Of a stretch of 35,258 bases of DNA, positions 27,288-35,258 are shown piece by piece. Where the stretch lies: positions 1 to 35,258 of the forward strand of contig JAUWUS010000015.1 in the NCBI GenBank assembly GCA_030617815.1. Direction: 5' to 3'. Made by a program: the position numbers and the translations under genes. Under the pieces are notes generated by a model. It searched no databases. It was not told where the DNA came from and worked only from the letters and a program-made list of their open reading frames with translations. Every line of letters starts with the position of its first letter. Positions within the stretch are counted from its first letter, which is position 1. This stretch comes from Gammaproteobacteria bacterium. GTDB taxonomy: Bacteria; Pseudomonadota; Gammaproteobacteria; UBA6429; Thiohalophilaceae.

Positions 27288-28373
27288 TTACCGAATTTTT
27301 AGTGATGCCAAACCAATTAATACAAGCATTACCGTAATAATCCAAAAACGAACAATCACTCTGGGTTCAGGCCATCCTTTCAATTCAAAATGATGATGCA
27401 ATGGCGCCATGCGAAAGATTCTTTTGCCCGTTAATTTAAATGAAGCCACTTGTAGAATGACGGACAAAGTTTCAACAACAAATACTCCACCCATAATGAA
27501 TAAGACAAACTCCTGACGAACCATTACAGCAACTACCCCAAGTGCCGCACCTAGTGCGAGAGCGCCAACATCGCCCATAAAGACCATTGCAGGGTATGTG
27601 TTAAACCAAAGGAAACCGAGACCTGCGCCAACAAGCGCACCACAAAAAATAACCAATTCACCCACACCTGGAATATAAGGAATCGATAAGTATTCAGCGA
27701 AACCGGAGTGTCCGGAAAGATAAGCAAAAATACCTAAAGCACCCGCGACCATAACAGAAGGCAAAATAGCCAGGCCATCCAGACCATCCGTTAAATTCAC
27801 CGCGTTACTTGTACCAACAATGACAAAGTATGTGAGTAATACATATAACACTGCACTTAATGGAATAATGATGTCTTTGAAAAAAGGAACAATTAATTGT
27901 GTTTCAACCGGTGATACGGCTGAATCAAACAAATATATTGCTACACCAAAGCCGGCAATTGATTGCCATAAATATTTATAACGTGAAGCGAGTCCTTTAG
28001 GATCTTTTTTAACAAGTTTTTTATAATCATCAACCCAACCAATTGCGCCATACATAAACATCACCGCAATCACAACCCAAATAAAACGATTTTCCAAATT
28101 CGCCCACAACAAAGTGCTAATTGCAATTGCAATAATAATAAGAGCACCACCCATGGTTGGTGTACCCGCCTTACTTAAATGTGATTCAGGACCATCATCA
28201 CGAATCGTTTGCCCGACATTATATTTGCTCAACTTTCTGATCATATAAGGACCAATTAAAAGAGAAATTAATAATGCTGTTAAAACACCAAGAATTGCTC
28301 GCAGTGTTAAATAATTAAAAACATTAAAACCGCTATGAAATTCCTGTAAGTATTGCGCTAAGTGATACAACAT
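27288..28373 (-). CDS. mraY: Phospho-MurNAc-pentapeptide transferase MraY
   Basis: MraY transfers phospho-MurNAc-pentapeptide to undecaprenyl phosphate at the inner membrane and so makes lipid I. The 361-residue protein has about ten membrane segments. It starts [19 protein letters not shown] as the family does and carries [17 protein letters not shown], the Mg-binding [12 protein letters not shown] and the loop [15 protein letters not shown]. Length is typical. It starts 3 bases after murF, and murD follows after 12 bases. Confidence 0.98.
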   Translation of the reverse strand: MLYHLAQYLQEFHSGFNVFNYLTLRAILGVLTALLISLLIGPYMIRKLSKYNVGQTIRDDGPESHLSKAGTPTMGGALIIIAIAISTLLWANLENRFIWVVIAVMFMYGAIGWVDDYKKLVKKDPKGLASRYKYLWQSIAGFGVAIYLFDSAVSPVETQLIVPFFKDIIIPLSAVLYVLLTYFVIVGTSNAVNLTDGLDGLAILPSVMVAGALGIFAYLSGHSGFAEYLSIPYIPGVGELVIFCGALVGAGLGFLWFNTYPAMVFMGDVGALALGAALGVVAVMVRQEFVLFIMGGVFVVETLSVILQVASFKLTGKRIFRMAPLHHHFELKGWPEPRVIVRFWIITVMLVLIGLASLKIR

Positions 28374-28376
28374 TTT

Positions 28377-29744
28377 TTAACCTTCTGCCATCGTTAGTGC
28401 ATTCACAACATTTTCCATATGCATACTTCTGGAGCCTTTCACTAACAGTGTTACATCTTGTGAAAGCTCACCTCGTAAAGCATCGATCATGTCTTCATGC
28501 TTGTCATAGCAAAATCCATTTCCACCAAATTCTTTTGCCGCTTTCGCCGCCAGTTTTCCAAATGAGTACAAAGAATCTACACCACTTTCTTTGGCATAAA
28601 TTCCTGCATCAATATGTAATTTATCTTCGTTATCACCTAATTCAGCCATGTCACCTAAAGCTAAAAATCGCTTCCCGGGGAAATCATGCAAGACATTTAA
28701 TGCTGCAAGCAATGATGTTGGATTTGCATTATAGGTGTCATCGATAACACGACTATTATTAAAACCATGTTTTATTTGTAAACGACCATTAACAGGTTTT
28801 AAATCTTCTAATCCGTTTACAATTCTTTGTAGAGAAAAATCCGCTGCTAACGAAGCAGTAACCGCGGCCAGAGCATTCATTACATTATGAAACCCCAGTA
28901 ACTTGAGCTTTATTTTGCAATCACCTTTTGGTGTCGTTACATTTAAAGTACTACCTTCTGTACCAGAGTCCCATTTACACATTACATCTGCTTTATTCTT
29001 AACTCCAAAACTAAGCACATTGTGTTTACCTGAAACTTTTTTCATATAATCTGAAAATGAGTCATCTGCATTAATAATAGCGAAGCCCGATTTAGACAGT
29101 CCTTTAAAAATTTCGCTTTTTGCTTTTGCTGTCTTTTCAATACTGCCGAAACCTTCTAAATGCGCAGTACCTATATTTGTTATTACAGCAACATCTGGTA
29201 AAGTAATATTTGTTAAATATTCAATTTCACCTGAATGATTTGCACCCATTTCAATAACAGCTGCATCATAATTTTCATTTAATCTAAATAAAGTCAGCGG
29301 TACACCAATATCATTATTCAGGTTTCCGTGTGTTGCCACCACAGATTGATCCTGTTTAACGATACTGGCTATCATTTCTTTAACAGTGGTTTTTCCGTTA
29401 CTACCTGTAATCGCAAAAACAGGCTGGTTAAATTTCTGCCGCCATGCTTTTGCTAATAAACCTAATGCTTGGTGTGTATTTTTTGTAATAACACAATGTT
29501 CAGCGTCAACTTGTTGTTGAACTAAACAGGCAACTGCACCATTATCAAGTGCTTGTTTCACAAAATTATGTCCATCAAAGTTAGGACCTTTTAATGCCAG
29601 AAATAATTCGCCACCTTTAATGGTTCGGGTATCCGTAGAAATGCCATTTATTTTTATATTTTCCCCAATCATTTCAGCAGACAAAATATTTGCTACTTCA
29701 GCAAGCATCATAGTAAATGAATTTGATGAATTAACTGACTTCAT
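28377..29744 (-). CDS. murF: UDP-MurNAc-tripeptide--D-alanyl-D-alanine ligase MurF
   Basis: MurF joins D-Ala-D-Ala, made by Ddl, to the UDP-MurNAc tripeptide and completes the cytoplasmic precursor. The 455-residue protein has the N-terminal ISTDTRTIKGGELFLALKG signature, the P-loop GSNGKTT (114-120), VIEMGANHSGEIEYL, VIDDTYNANPTS and LGDMAELG. The ATG at 29744 shares ATGA with the murE stop. Internal ATGs at codons 12 and 13 are possible starts, since the first ten residues are low in family character. Confidence 0.97.
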   Translation of the reverse strand: MKSVNSSNSFTMMLAEVANILSAEMIGENIKINGISTDTRTIKGGELFLALKGPNFDGHNFVKQALDNGAVACLVQQQVDAEHCVITKNTHQALGLLAKAWRQKFNQPVFAITGSNGKTTVKEMIASIVKQDQSVVATHGNLNNDIGVPLTLFRLNENYDAAVIEMGANHSGEIEYLTNITLPDVAVITNIGTAHLEGFGSIEKTAKAKSEIFKGLSKSGFAIINADDSFSDYMKKVSGKHNVLSFGVKNKADVMCKWDSGTEGSTLNVTTPKGDCKIKLKLLGFHNVMNALAAVTASLAADFSLQRIVNGLEDLKPVNGRLQIKHGFNNSRVIDDTYNANPTSLLAALNVLHDFPGKRFLALGDMAELGDNEDKLHIDAGIYAKESGVDSLYSFGKLAAKAAKEFGGNGFCYDKHEDMIDALRGELSQDVTLLVKGSRSMHMENVVNALTMAEG

Positions 29745-31261
29745 CCTGCATATACCTCAAGTTGCTGTTTTACTTCTTCTGCATCATTAAAAGGATATTT
29801 TTTATCACCAATGAGCTGATAATTTTCATGCCCTTTACCCGCAATTAAAACAACATCACCTGCTTTTGCCTCAGTAATAGCAAAATGAATCGCACTATGT
29901 CGATCGATTTCAATAGAGATATTCTTATCTCCTTTCATACCGGCCTGAATATCTTTAATAATTTTTTCTGATGATTCACTTCTTGGATTATCATTTGTCA
30001 AAACAACATAATCTGCTTTATCTTCAGCTATCGTCCCCATTAGTGGACGTTTACCTTTATCACGATCACCGCCGCAGCCAAACACACACCATAGATTATG
30101 CTGAGTGTGCTGACGCAAAGAATTTAAAACTTGTTCCAGTGCATCGGGAGTATGTGCAAAATCAACAACAACCAAAGGACGTTCACCGCCACCAAAACGT
30201 TGCATACGACCTGGTACACTTTTAATTGCAGTTAATCGTTTTAGTGCATCATTAAACTCAATACCTTGCACTAACATGACAGATAAAACAGCCAGTAAGT
30301 TACTTGCATTAAAATCACCAATTACCGGTGACGTTAACTGTCCTTCACCCCAGGGTGTATTCACTGTCATTGATAAACCATTCTGATCTAAATTAACATT
30401 CGAACCATATACATCAGGGTTAAATGTTTTATTTAAGCCATATCGAATACAACGAACACTACTTGCTAAACTTTGCGCAATATTTCTACCCACTTCATCA
30501 TCTACATTTATAATTGCATCCTGTAATCCAGGAAATTTAAATAATTTTAATTTTGCATTTATGTAACTTTCCATATCACCATGAAAATCAAGATGATCAC
30601 GACTTAGATTTGTAAAAACCGCGCCATCAAAATGAATGCCATTTACTCTTCCCTGAGTAAGCGCATGTGAGGATACTTCCATAACCGCATATTTTGCTTG
30701 TGATAACTGAATATCAGCTAGCCATTGATGGCAGGAAATAGCGTCCGGGGTAGTGAACCCGGTTTCTTCTAAATCAGGATAAAGTCCTTGACCCAATGTT
30801 CCCAGCAAACCACAGGGTGTATCAATACTTAGCATTTGTGCGATAAAGTCTGCACATGATGTTTTTCCATTTGTTCCGGTTACACCATATACAGAAATAT
30901 TATCTGAAGGACTCGCATAAAAACGATTAGCAAACTCGCCCACTAATTGAGTTAAGTCAGGTATAGCAATAATCGGCACATCAAGACCTTTTGCTGTTTT
31001 GCGCCAGTTAATCTTGATTGCATCAACCTCAGCGTTTGTTTCCCACAAAACAGCGGCGGCACCTTTTTCTATAGCACTGTTAATGAACTCAACACCATCA
31101 ATTTTTTCACCACTAATTGCGAAAAACAAATCACCTGATTTAATCTTACGGCTGTCAAGGCTTAAACCTTTTATTGTTATTTTGTTTAATTTATCATCCG
31201 TAAAATAACCGTTTAACAAATCATTCAGTTTTATTGAAAACTGTTTAAAGTGAGAGACCAT
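29741..31261 (-). CDS. murE: UDP-MurNAc-L-Ala-D-Glu--meso-diaminopimelate ligase MurE
   Basis: MurE adds the third peptide residue to the precursor. The 506-residue protein has LSLDSRKIKSGDLFFAISG, the P-loop GTNGKTS (129-135), MEVSSHAL, LSRDHLDFHG and VDFAHTPDALEQVL. The substrate motif DNPR (424-427) is the meso-diaminopimelate type, so the wall is probably DAP-based, as in other Gram-negatives. Its start overlaps the ftsI stop by one base (TAATG) and its stop overlaps murF by four, which points to translational coupling along this part of the cluster. Confidence 0.97.
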   Translation of the reverse strand: MVSHFKQFSIKLNDLLNGYFTDDKLNKITIKGLSLDSRKIKSGDLFFAISGEKIDGVEFINSAIEKGAAAVLWETNAEVDAIKINWRKTAKGLDVPIIAIPDLTQLVGEFANRFYASPSDNISVYGVTGTNGKTSCADFIAQMLSIDTPCGLLGTLGQGLYPDLEETGFTTPDAISCHQWLADIQLSQAKYAVMEVSSHALTQGRVNGIHFDGAVFTNLSRDHLDFHGDMESYINAKLKLFKFPGLQDAIINVDDEVGRNIAQSLASSVRCIRYGLNKTFNPDVYGSNVNLDQNGLSMTVNTPWGEGQLTSPVIGDFNASNLLAVLSVMLVQGIEFNDALKRLTAIKSVPGRMQRFGGGERPLVVVDFAHTPDALEQVLNSLRQHTQHNLWCVFGCGGDRDKGKRPLMGTIAEDKADYVVLTNDNPRSESSEKIIKDIQAGMKGDKNISIEIDRHSAIHFAITEAKAGDVVLIAGKGHENYQLIGDKKYPFNDAEEVKQQLEVYAG

Positions 31262-32988
31262 TAAAATGCTCCTCCCATCTTTACCGTTGACGCGTCAGTA
31301 AGGTGCACAGACTTATTTGGAATATTATCAGGAGCGATATCCAGTAAACGTAAAGCACCTGACATGACTTTAGAAAAAACAGGTGCTGCGATTTTGCCAC
31401 CGTAATAAACATCACCGCGAGGTTCGTTAATTGTCACAACCATAGCAAGTCGTGGCTTGCTTGCCGGTGCCATACCAGCAAACACAGCGACATAACGGTC
31501 ATCACTATAACCGCCTGCGCTGGCTTTTTTTACTGTGCCAGTCTTACCCGCAATACGATAACCGGATACTGCCGCACGGTAACCCGTGCCTTTTTTACTC
31601 ACAACGACTTCTAACATCTCACGTATTTGTTTTGCATATTTTTCTGACAAAACTCTTGTTTTATTTTCGGCCTGATCAACTTTAATAAAACTCATATGAG
31701 GCATAACACCATCATTTGCGATAGCAGCATAAGCACGCACAAGTTGCAGAGGTGTAACCGATAAACCATAACCATAAGAAAGCGTTGCTCTTTCTACTAA
31801 TTGTTTTTCCGTTGGCATATTCATAATGCCACCGACTTCTCCGGGAAAACCGCTGCCAGTAACAAAACCAAATCCTATACGGGTATGTACATCCGTTAAG
31901 TTTTTAGCTGATATTGCTAAAGCGAGTTTACTTGCACCGACATTGCTGGACTTCGCCATAATAGTCGACAAATTAATTCGTCCGTAATTCTTAATATCCT
32001 GCACAACATATTTTCCTATACGGAAATAACCTGGACTGGTATTAACAATGCTGTTTGGTTTAAATCGTCCACTTTCCAGAGCCGCAGCAACAGTAAAAGG
32101 TTTAATGGTTGAACCAGGTTCAAACACATCTGTTACTGCGCGATTGCGTAAACGATAACTGTTTAATTTACTGCGATTATTCGGGTTATAAGAGGGTTGG
32201 TTCACCATCGCTAACACTTCACCCGTTTGGGTATCTAAAATAATAGCTGAACCTGATTTTGCCTTGTACTGAAGAACTGCACGTTTTAATTCACGGTAAG
32301 TTAAATATTGTAAGCGACGATCAATGCTTAAGGTTAAATCTTTACCCGGCTGAGCAGCTTGAATGGACTCTACATGTTTAATGGTTCGTCCCAAACGATC
32401 TTTAATCACCATTTTGCGACCCGACTCACCCCGCAACCAGTCATTATAAGCAAGCTCAAGACCTTCTTGCCCTACATCATCAATATTGGTAAATCCTAGA
32501 ACATGTGCAGCAACTTCACCTGCTGGATAATAACGACGATATTCACGCTGCAAATAAACCCCGGCAATATTTAGTGCCGCAACTTGTTCTGCCAAATCAG
32601 GACGAATATGACGTTTTAAATACACAAATTCACGTTTTTTACGTTGTAAAACTAAACGTTCAACTTTATCTGTCTTCAATGAAAGTAAACGTGTTAATTT
32701 ATTCCATGACGTTCTTGCTGTCAGAAACTCGGCAGGATTAATCCATACTGAATCAACCGGTGTGCTTACGGCAAGAGGCTCACCATGACGATCAGTGATC
32801 ACTCCCCGGTGTGCCGCAACTGGCATAGTACGCATATAACGTGCATTGCCTTGAGATTGTAAAAATTCTTTATTAAAAACGTGCAAATCAACAGCCCGCC
32901 ATAACATAACAGCGGCCACAGCAAAAACAATCCCCACCACCACAAGTAAGCGGAAGTGACTAACTGGACTGTGAACTTGTTGACGCAT
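31261..32988 (-). CDS. ftsI: Septal transpeptidase FtsI (PBP3)
   Basis: FtsI is the class B penicillin-binding protein that crosslinks septal peptidoglycan beside FtsW. The 575-residue protein has a short cytoplasmic tail, one membrane anchor (about 13-31), the pedestal domain with RGVITDRHGEPLAVS, and the transpeptidase domain. The three active-site motifs are intact: S293-TI-K296, S347-S-N349 and K482-T-G484. It begins 6 bases after ftsL and ends on the first base of murE. No sign of truncation or of mosaic resistance changes could be judged from a single sequence. Confidence 0.98.
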   Translation of the reverse strand: MRQQVHSPVSHFRLLVVVGIVFAVAAVMLWRAVDLHVFNKEFLQSQGNARYMRTMPVAAHRGVITDRHGEPLAVSTPVDSVWINPAEFLTARTSWNKLTRLLSLKTDKVERLVLQRKKREFVYLKRHIRPDLAEQVAALNIAGVYLQREYRRYYPAGEVAAHVLGFTNIDDVGQEGLELAYNDWLRGESGRKMVIKDRLGRTIKHVESIQAAQPGKDLTLSIDRRLQYLTYRELKRAVLQYKAKSGSAIILDTQTGEVLAMVNQPSYNPNNRSKLNSYRLRNRAVTDVFEPGSTIKPFTVAAALESGRFKPNSIVNTSPGYFRIGKYVVQDIKNYGRINLSTIMAKSSNVGASKLALAISAKNLTDVHTRIGFGFVTGSGFPGEVGGIMNMPTEKQLVERATLSYGYGLSVTPLQLVRAYAAIANDGVMPHMSFIKVDQAENKTRVLSEKYAKQIREMLEVVVSKKGTGYRAAVSGYRIAGKTGTVKKASAGGYSDDRYVAVFAGMAPASKPRLAMVVTINEPRGDVYYGGKIAAPVFSKVMSGALRLLDIAPDNIPNKSVHLTDASTVKMGGAF

Positions 32989-32994
32989 TATTAT

Positions 32995-33252
32995 TTAAGG
33001 TCTCACAATTAAAACTTGTTTATATTCAGGCGTAACCATACCTAAATGCTTTTTTGCAGTACGTTCGATGCGACCGTGTGTTGCCAGAGTACTTTGTTCC
33101 AGCTGTAACTGCCCCCATTCAACATTCATTTCATCACGTTCTTTTTTTAATATATCCAGTTCAACAAACAATTTACGCGACTGGTGTTTTGCATAAACAA
33201 CGCCCAGTGAAGAAGCTAAAACAATAAGTGCTAATGCCATCACTAATTTCAT
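32995..33252 (-). CDS. ftsL: Cell division protein FtsL
   Basis: FtsL is a small bitopic protein that forms the FtsQLB complex and activates FtsWI. The 85-residue product has a very short N terminus, one membrane segment (about 3-20), and a periplasmic coiled coil (about 25-55) with heptad-like hydrophobic spacing, then the ERTAKKHLGM patch near 62-71 common to FtsL. Sequence conservation in this family is low, so the call rests on size, topology and its place between rsmH and ftsI. The start overlaps the rsmH stop by ATGA. Confidence 0.93.
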   Translation of the reverse strand: MKLVMALALIVLASSLGVVYAKHQSRKLFVELDILKKERDEMNVEWGQLQLEQSTLATHGRIERTAKKHLGMVTPEYKQVLIVRP

Positions 33253-34196
33253 ATTAAACGCTCCGCTACACGCATAACGGCGCTACGTGCACGCGGATTT
33301 TCATCTAACTCAGCTCGCCCTGCTTTAATCGCTTTGCCAATCATTTTCATATTTTGATTAAGCTGTGTATGCATCACCGGCAAATCCAAAGGAAAATCAT
33401 CACCTTTACATTGCTCACGAATAAAACGTTTTACAATTCTGTCTTCCAAAGAATGGAAACTAATCACCACCAGACGCCCACCCGGTGCAAGAATTTCAAC
33501 GGCTTGCGCTAAACAGGTTTTTAAATCTTCTAATTCCTGATTAATAAAAATACGAATGGCCTGAAAAGTGCGTGTTGAGGGATCTTTATTTCGTTCTCGA
33601 GAAGGATTCGCGGCAGCAACGATTGATGCTAATTGCTTTGTTGTATTAATGGGCTGTTCTTGTCTTGCGGTAACAATAGCGCTGGCAATACGGCGAGCAA
33701 ATTTTTCTTCACCGTAATCAAACAACACCATCATAATATCTCGTTCTTCTGCACTTGCGAGCCACTGTGATGCTGAGATGCCATGCTCAGGATCCATACG
33801 CATATCTAAAGGACCGTCAAAGCGAAAACTAAAACCACGTTCTGCATCATCGAGTTGCGGCGAAGAAACGCCAAGGTCAAGAAAAATACCATCTACTTTT
33901 CCCTGCCAACCGAGTTCATTTATAATTTGCTTAAGTTGAGTAAACGAACCTTGCTTAACATGAAGGCGATCATCATTCGCAGCAATGGCATTTGCTTGCA
34001 TGATGGCTTCTGGGTCTTTATCAAAAGCGAGTAACTTACCGTTTTCACCTAACTGTTTGATAATCTCCTGGCTATGCCCACCACGACCAAAGGTCCCATC
34101 AACGTAACAGCCGGCAGGTTTAATATTTAGTGCGGTGAGTGTTTCCTCCAAAAGAACTGGCTTGTGAATTAGCGTACTTGATGTACTCACGGTCAC
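33249..34196 (-). CDS. rsmH: 16S rRNA (cytosine-1402 N4) methyltransferase RsmH (MraW)
   Basis: RsmH methylates N4 of C1402 in the decoding centre of 16S rRNA using S-adenosylmethionine. The 315-residue protein starts HKPVLLEETLTAL, has the SAM-binding glycine motif GTFGRGGHSQEI, LLAFDKDPEA, IFLDLGVSSPQLDDAERGF, GPLDMRMD and the late VVISFHSLEDRIVKRF. The start is GTG 34196, which shares GTGA with the mraZ stop; another GTG lies two codons downstream. Its stop overlaps ftsL by ATGA. Confidence 0.97.
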   Translation of the reverse strand: MTVSTSSTLIHKPVLLEETLTALNIKPAGCYVDGTFGRGGHSQEIIKQLGENGKLLAFDKDPEAIMQANAIAANDDRLHVKQGSFTQLKQIINELGWQGKVDGIFLDLGVSSPQLDDAERGFSFRFDGPLDMRMDPEHGISASQWLASAEERDIMMVLFDYGEEKFARRIASAIVTARQEQPINTTKQLASIVAAANPSRERNKDPSTRTFQAIRIFINQELEDLKTCLAQAVEILAPGGRLVVISFHSLEDRIVKRFIREQCKGDDFPLDLPVMHTQLNQNMKMIGKAIKAGRAELDENPRARSAVMRVAERLI

Positions 34197-34648
34197 AATG
34201 ACAAGGACTCCAGTTCTGCGGATAAGGCTTCGTCTGTATTATTATCTGCCACCCAGCTATCACGTTCAGTAATCCAGGTCTGCTCATCCCAGATTTCAAA
34301 CTTGTTACCCTGGCCAGTTAAAGCGATACGTTTGTCCAGATTGGCAAATTCTCTAAGTGGTGGGGGTACGAGAATTCGACCGTTATTGTCCATTTCAACT
34401 TCGGTCGCATGGCCAATAAGTAGGCGTTGTAAACGGCGGGCTTGGTTATTGAGGTTTCCGAGACGCACGAGTTTGCGCTCAATCTCTTCCCATTCAGGTA
34501 AGGGATAAAGCAACAGACAGGCATCACTGCGATCGACAGTGACCACTAACTGACCGGCACACTGAGACTGCAAGCTTTCCCGATATTTACTCGGCACAGC
34601 CATGCGACCCTTCGCATCCAGGTTTAGTGTATTAACTCCTCGGAACAC
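34193..34648 (-). CDS. mraZ: Transcriptional regulator MraZ
   Basis: MraZ is the DNA-binding regulator of the dcw cluster and usually binds its own promoter. The 151-residue protein (E. coli 152) has two SpoVT-AbrB-like halves with the signature D-x3-R twice: D11/R15 (DAKGRMAVPSKYRE) and D87/R91 (DNNGRILVPPPLRE). The start is GTG 34648, which yields MFRGVNTLNLDAKGR as in the family, with a strong GGAGGGG ribosome site nearby. It is the first gene of the cluster; three repeat boxes suited to MraZ lie 55-80 bases upstream. Confidence 0.97.
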   Translation of the reverse strand: MFRGVNTLNLDAKGRMAVPSKYRESLQSQCAGQLVVTVDRSDACLLLYPLPEWEEIERKLVRLGNLNNQARRLQRLLIGHATEVEMDNNGRILVPPPLREFANLDKRIALTGQGNKFEIWDEQTWITERDSWVADNNTDEALSAELESLSL

Positions 34649-34702
34649 GTTCCGACCCCTCCAATTTTAGAATTAGACCTAAAGCTTATTTATTACTTTA
34701 TG

Positions 34703-34727
34703 ATCCACTTCTACCCACAATCATCCA
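34703..34727 (-). promoter_or_regulatory. Three MraZ-type direct repeat boxes (operator)
   Basis: Reading the minus strand, TGGAT (34727-34723), TGGGT (34717-34713) and TGGAT (34707-34703) recur with exact 10-bp period and 5-base spacers; each is also preceded by G. E. coli MraZ is known to bind three TGGGN repeats with 5-base spacers just downstream of its promoter, which matches in number, spacing and position. The boxes lie directly after the -10 of the candidate mraZ promoter, suggesting autoregulation of the whole cluster. Confidence 0.72.
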
Positions 34728-34736
34728 CTTATAGAC

Positions 34737-34765
34737 ACTATAGTGAGTAAATCACCATACTGCAA
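34737..34765 (-). promoter_or_regulatory. Candidate sigma70 promoter of mraZ and the dcw cluster
   Basis: On the minus strand, -35 TTGCAG (34765-34760), a 17-bp spacer and -10 TATAGT (34742-34737). Transcription would start near 34730, at the edge of the MraZ boxes. The remaining bases up to rnpB (about 34766-34970) are A+T-rich with a purine-rich patch; I see no gene there and only a weak inverted repeat. Confidence 0.6.
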
Positions 34766-34970
34766 GTCGACTAGTCCACATTTTGCTTATAGGACAAGGA
34801 CTTAGCGCACTTTTGAGAGGTGGAGAGAGGTAAAAAAGGAGTAAAGCAAGAGAAAAATAAACCTGATAAATCAATAGGTTATAAATTTTACTTAAAGTAG
34901 AATAAGAGCTATTTAGAGTCAATATTGTTCATTAATTGAGCAATATCGTAAAAGTTAAAGAAAAATAAAA

Positions 34971-35258
34971 TGGAGTTGGCCGATAAGCCGGGTTCTGTCG
35001 TGGACAGTCATTCATCTGGAATTATGTCGCCATAATCCTCAAGCAACCTACCCGGGAACTGTGTGGGCCACACATTGTTCCCCTATTTGGTCTTGCTCCG
35101 AGTGGGGTTTACCATGCCGTCGAATGTTGCCACCGACGCGGTGCGCTCTTACCGCACCATTTCAACCTTACCGTTTTCTTCGAAAAGAACCTTAGGCGGT
35201 ATATTTTCTGCTGCACTTTCCGTAGGCTCGCGCCCCCCAGGTGTTACCTGGCACCCTG
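34971..35258 (-). ncRNA. rnpB: RNase P RNA (type A), 5' end outside the window
   Basis: This is the catalytic RNA of RNase P, which trims tRNA 5' leaders. Read on the minus strand the sequence runs CAGGGTGCCAGGTAAC, then GGTAAGAGCGCACCG, GGAGCAAGACCAAATAGG (the region around the L15 loop that binds tRNA CCA), GATGAATGACTGTCCACGAC and the conserved 3' block ACAGAACCCGGCTTAT (34998-34983). All closely match E. coli M1 RNA. About 80 bases of the 5' part, including the 5' strand of helix P1, lie beyond the right edge. The 3' end is placed near 34971 by comparison and is approximate. rnpB beside mraZ is also found in Pseudomonas. Confidence 0.97.

Noticed and set aside
34922-34946. ATATTG/CAATAT inverted repeat downstream of rnpB as a terminator
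   Set aside because: The stem is short and almost all A-T, and no T-run follows on the minus strand, so I could not support a terminator call.
1-35258. CRISPR arrays, tRNA genes, complete insertion sequences or prophage genes
   Set aside because: I saw no regularly spaced repeats, no tRNA cloverleaf, and no transposase, integrase or phage protein among the reading frames.

Overview
The window is an A+T-rich stretch (judged by eye, not computed) of what looks like a gammaproteobacterial chromosome. Evidence is the gene order type IV pilus pilB-pilC-pilD, coaE, zapD, yacG, a Nudix/ThiE fusion, argJ, secA, an M23 peptidase, dciA, lpxC, then a complete division and cell wall (dcw) cluster ending at mraZ, with RNase P RNA next to it. 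From memory, Pseudomonas-type genomes share most of this layout. murB sits inside the cluster, as I recall for Legionella/Coxiella-type lineages and unlike E. coli. A DAP-type MurE, LpxC, FtsL, FtsQ and ZapD all fit a Gram-negative gammaproteobacterium. Genus cannot be fixed from the sequence.

Layout: positions 1-7584 are on the plus strand. They hold the 3' part of a Wzy_C/O-oligosaccharyltransferase-like membrane protein with C-terminal TPRs, pilB, pilC, a roughly 120-bp imperfect palindrome that begins at the pilC stop codon, pilD, coaE, zapD and yacG. From 7581 onward nearly everything is on the minus strand. Reading right to left in the direction of transcription: rnpB (5' end outside the window), mraZ, rsmH, ftsL, ftsI, murE, murF, mraY, murD, ftsW, murG, murC, murB, ddl, ftsQ, ftsA, ftsZ, lpxC, then (after the single plus-strand gene dciA) an M23 endopeptidase, a CapA-like lipoprotein, secA, argJ, the Nudix/ThiE fusion and a small membrane-anchored protein of unknown function. 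yacG and that last gene converge, and their stop codons overlap in one CTAG palindrome.

The genes form one envelope programme: MurB-G, MraY and Ddl make the peptidoglycan precursor; FtsW, FtsI, FtsL, FtsQ, FtsA, FtsZ and ZapD build and power the septum; LpxC commits to lipid A; the M23 enzyme cuts wall peptides; SecA exports envelope proteins; PilB, PilC and PilD assemble pili. The dcw genes are packed with overlaps or gaps of a few bases, which suggests translational coupling. Control sites readable in the DNA are an mraZ promoter followed by three MraZ-type boxes with exact 10-bp period, an lpxC promoter with 17-bp spacing, and a strong terminator hairpin after the M23 gene whose U-rich tail runs directly into the capA start codon.

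Most of the window is conserved housekeeping sequence and I found no clear new defence or mobile system. The parts most worth a second look are the palindromic element between pilC and pilD, the terminator/start-codon junction at capA, the orphan CapA lipoprotein itself, the unknown 160-residue protein, and the recurring 8-base start/stop overlaps.
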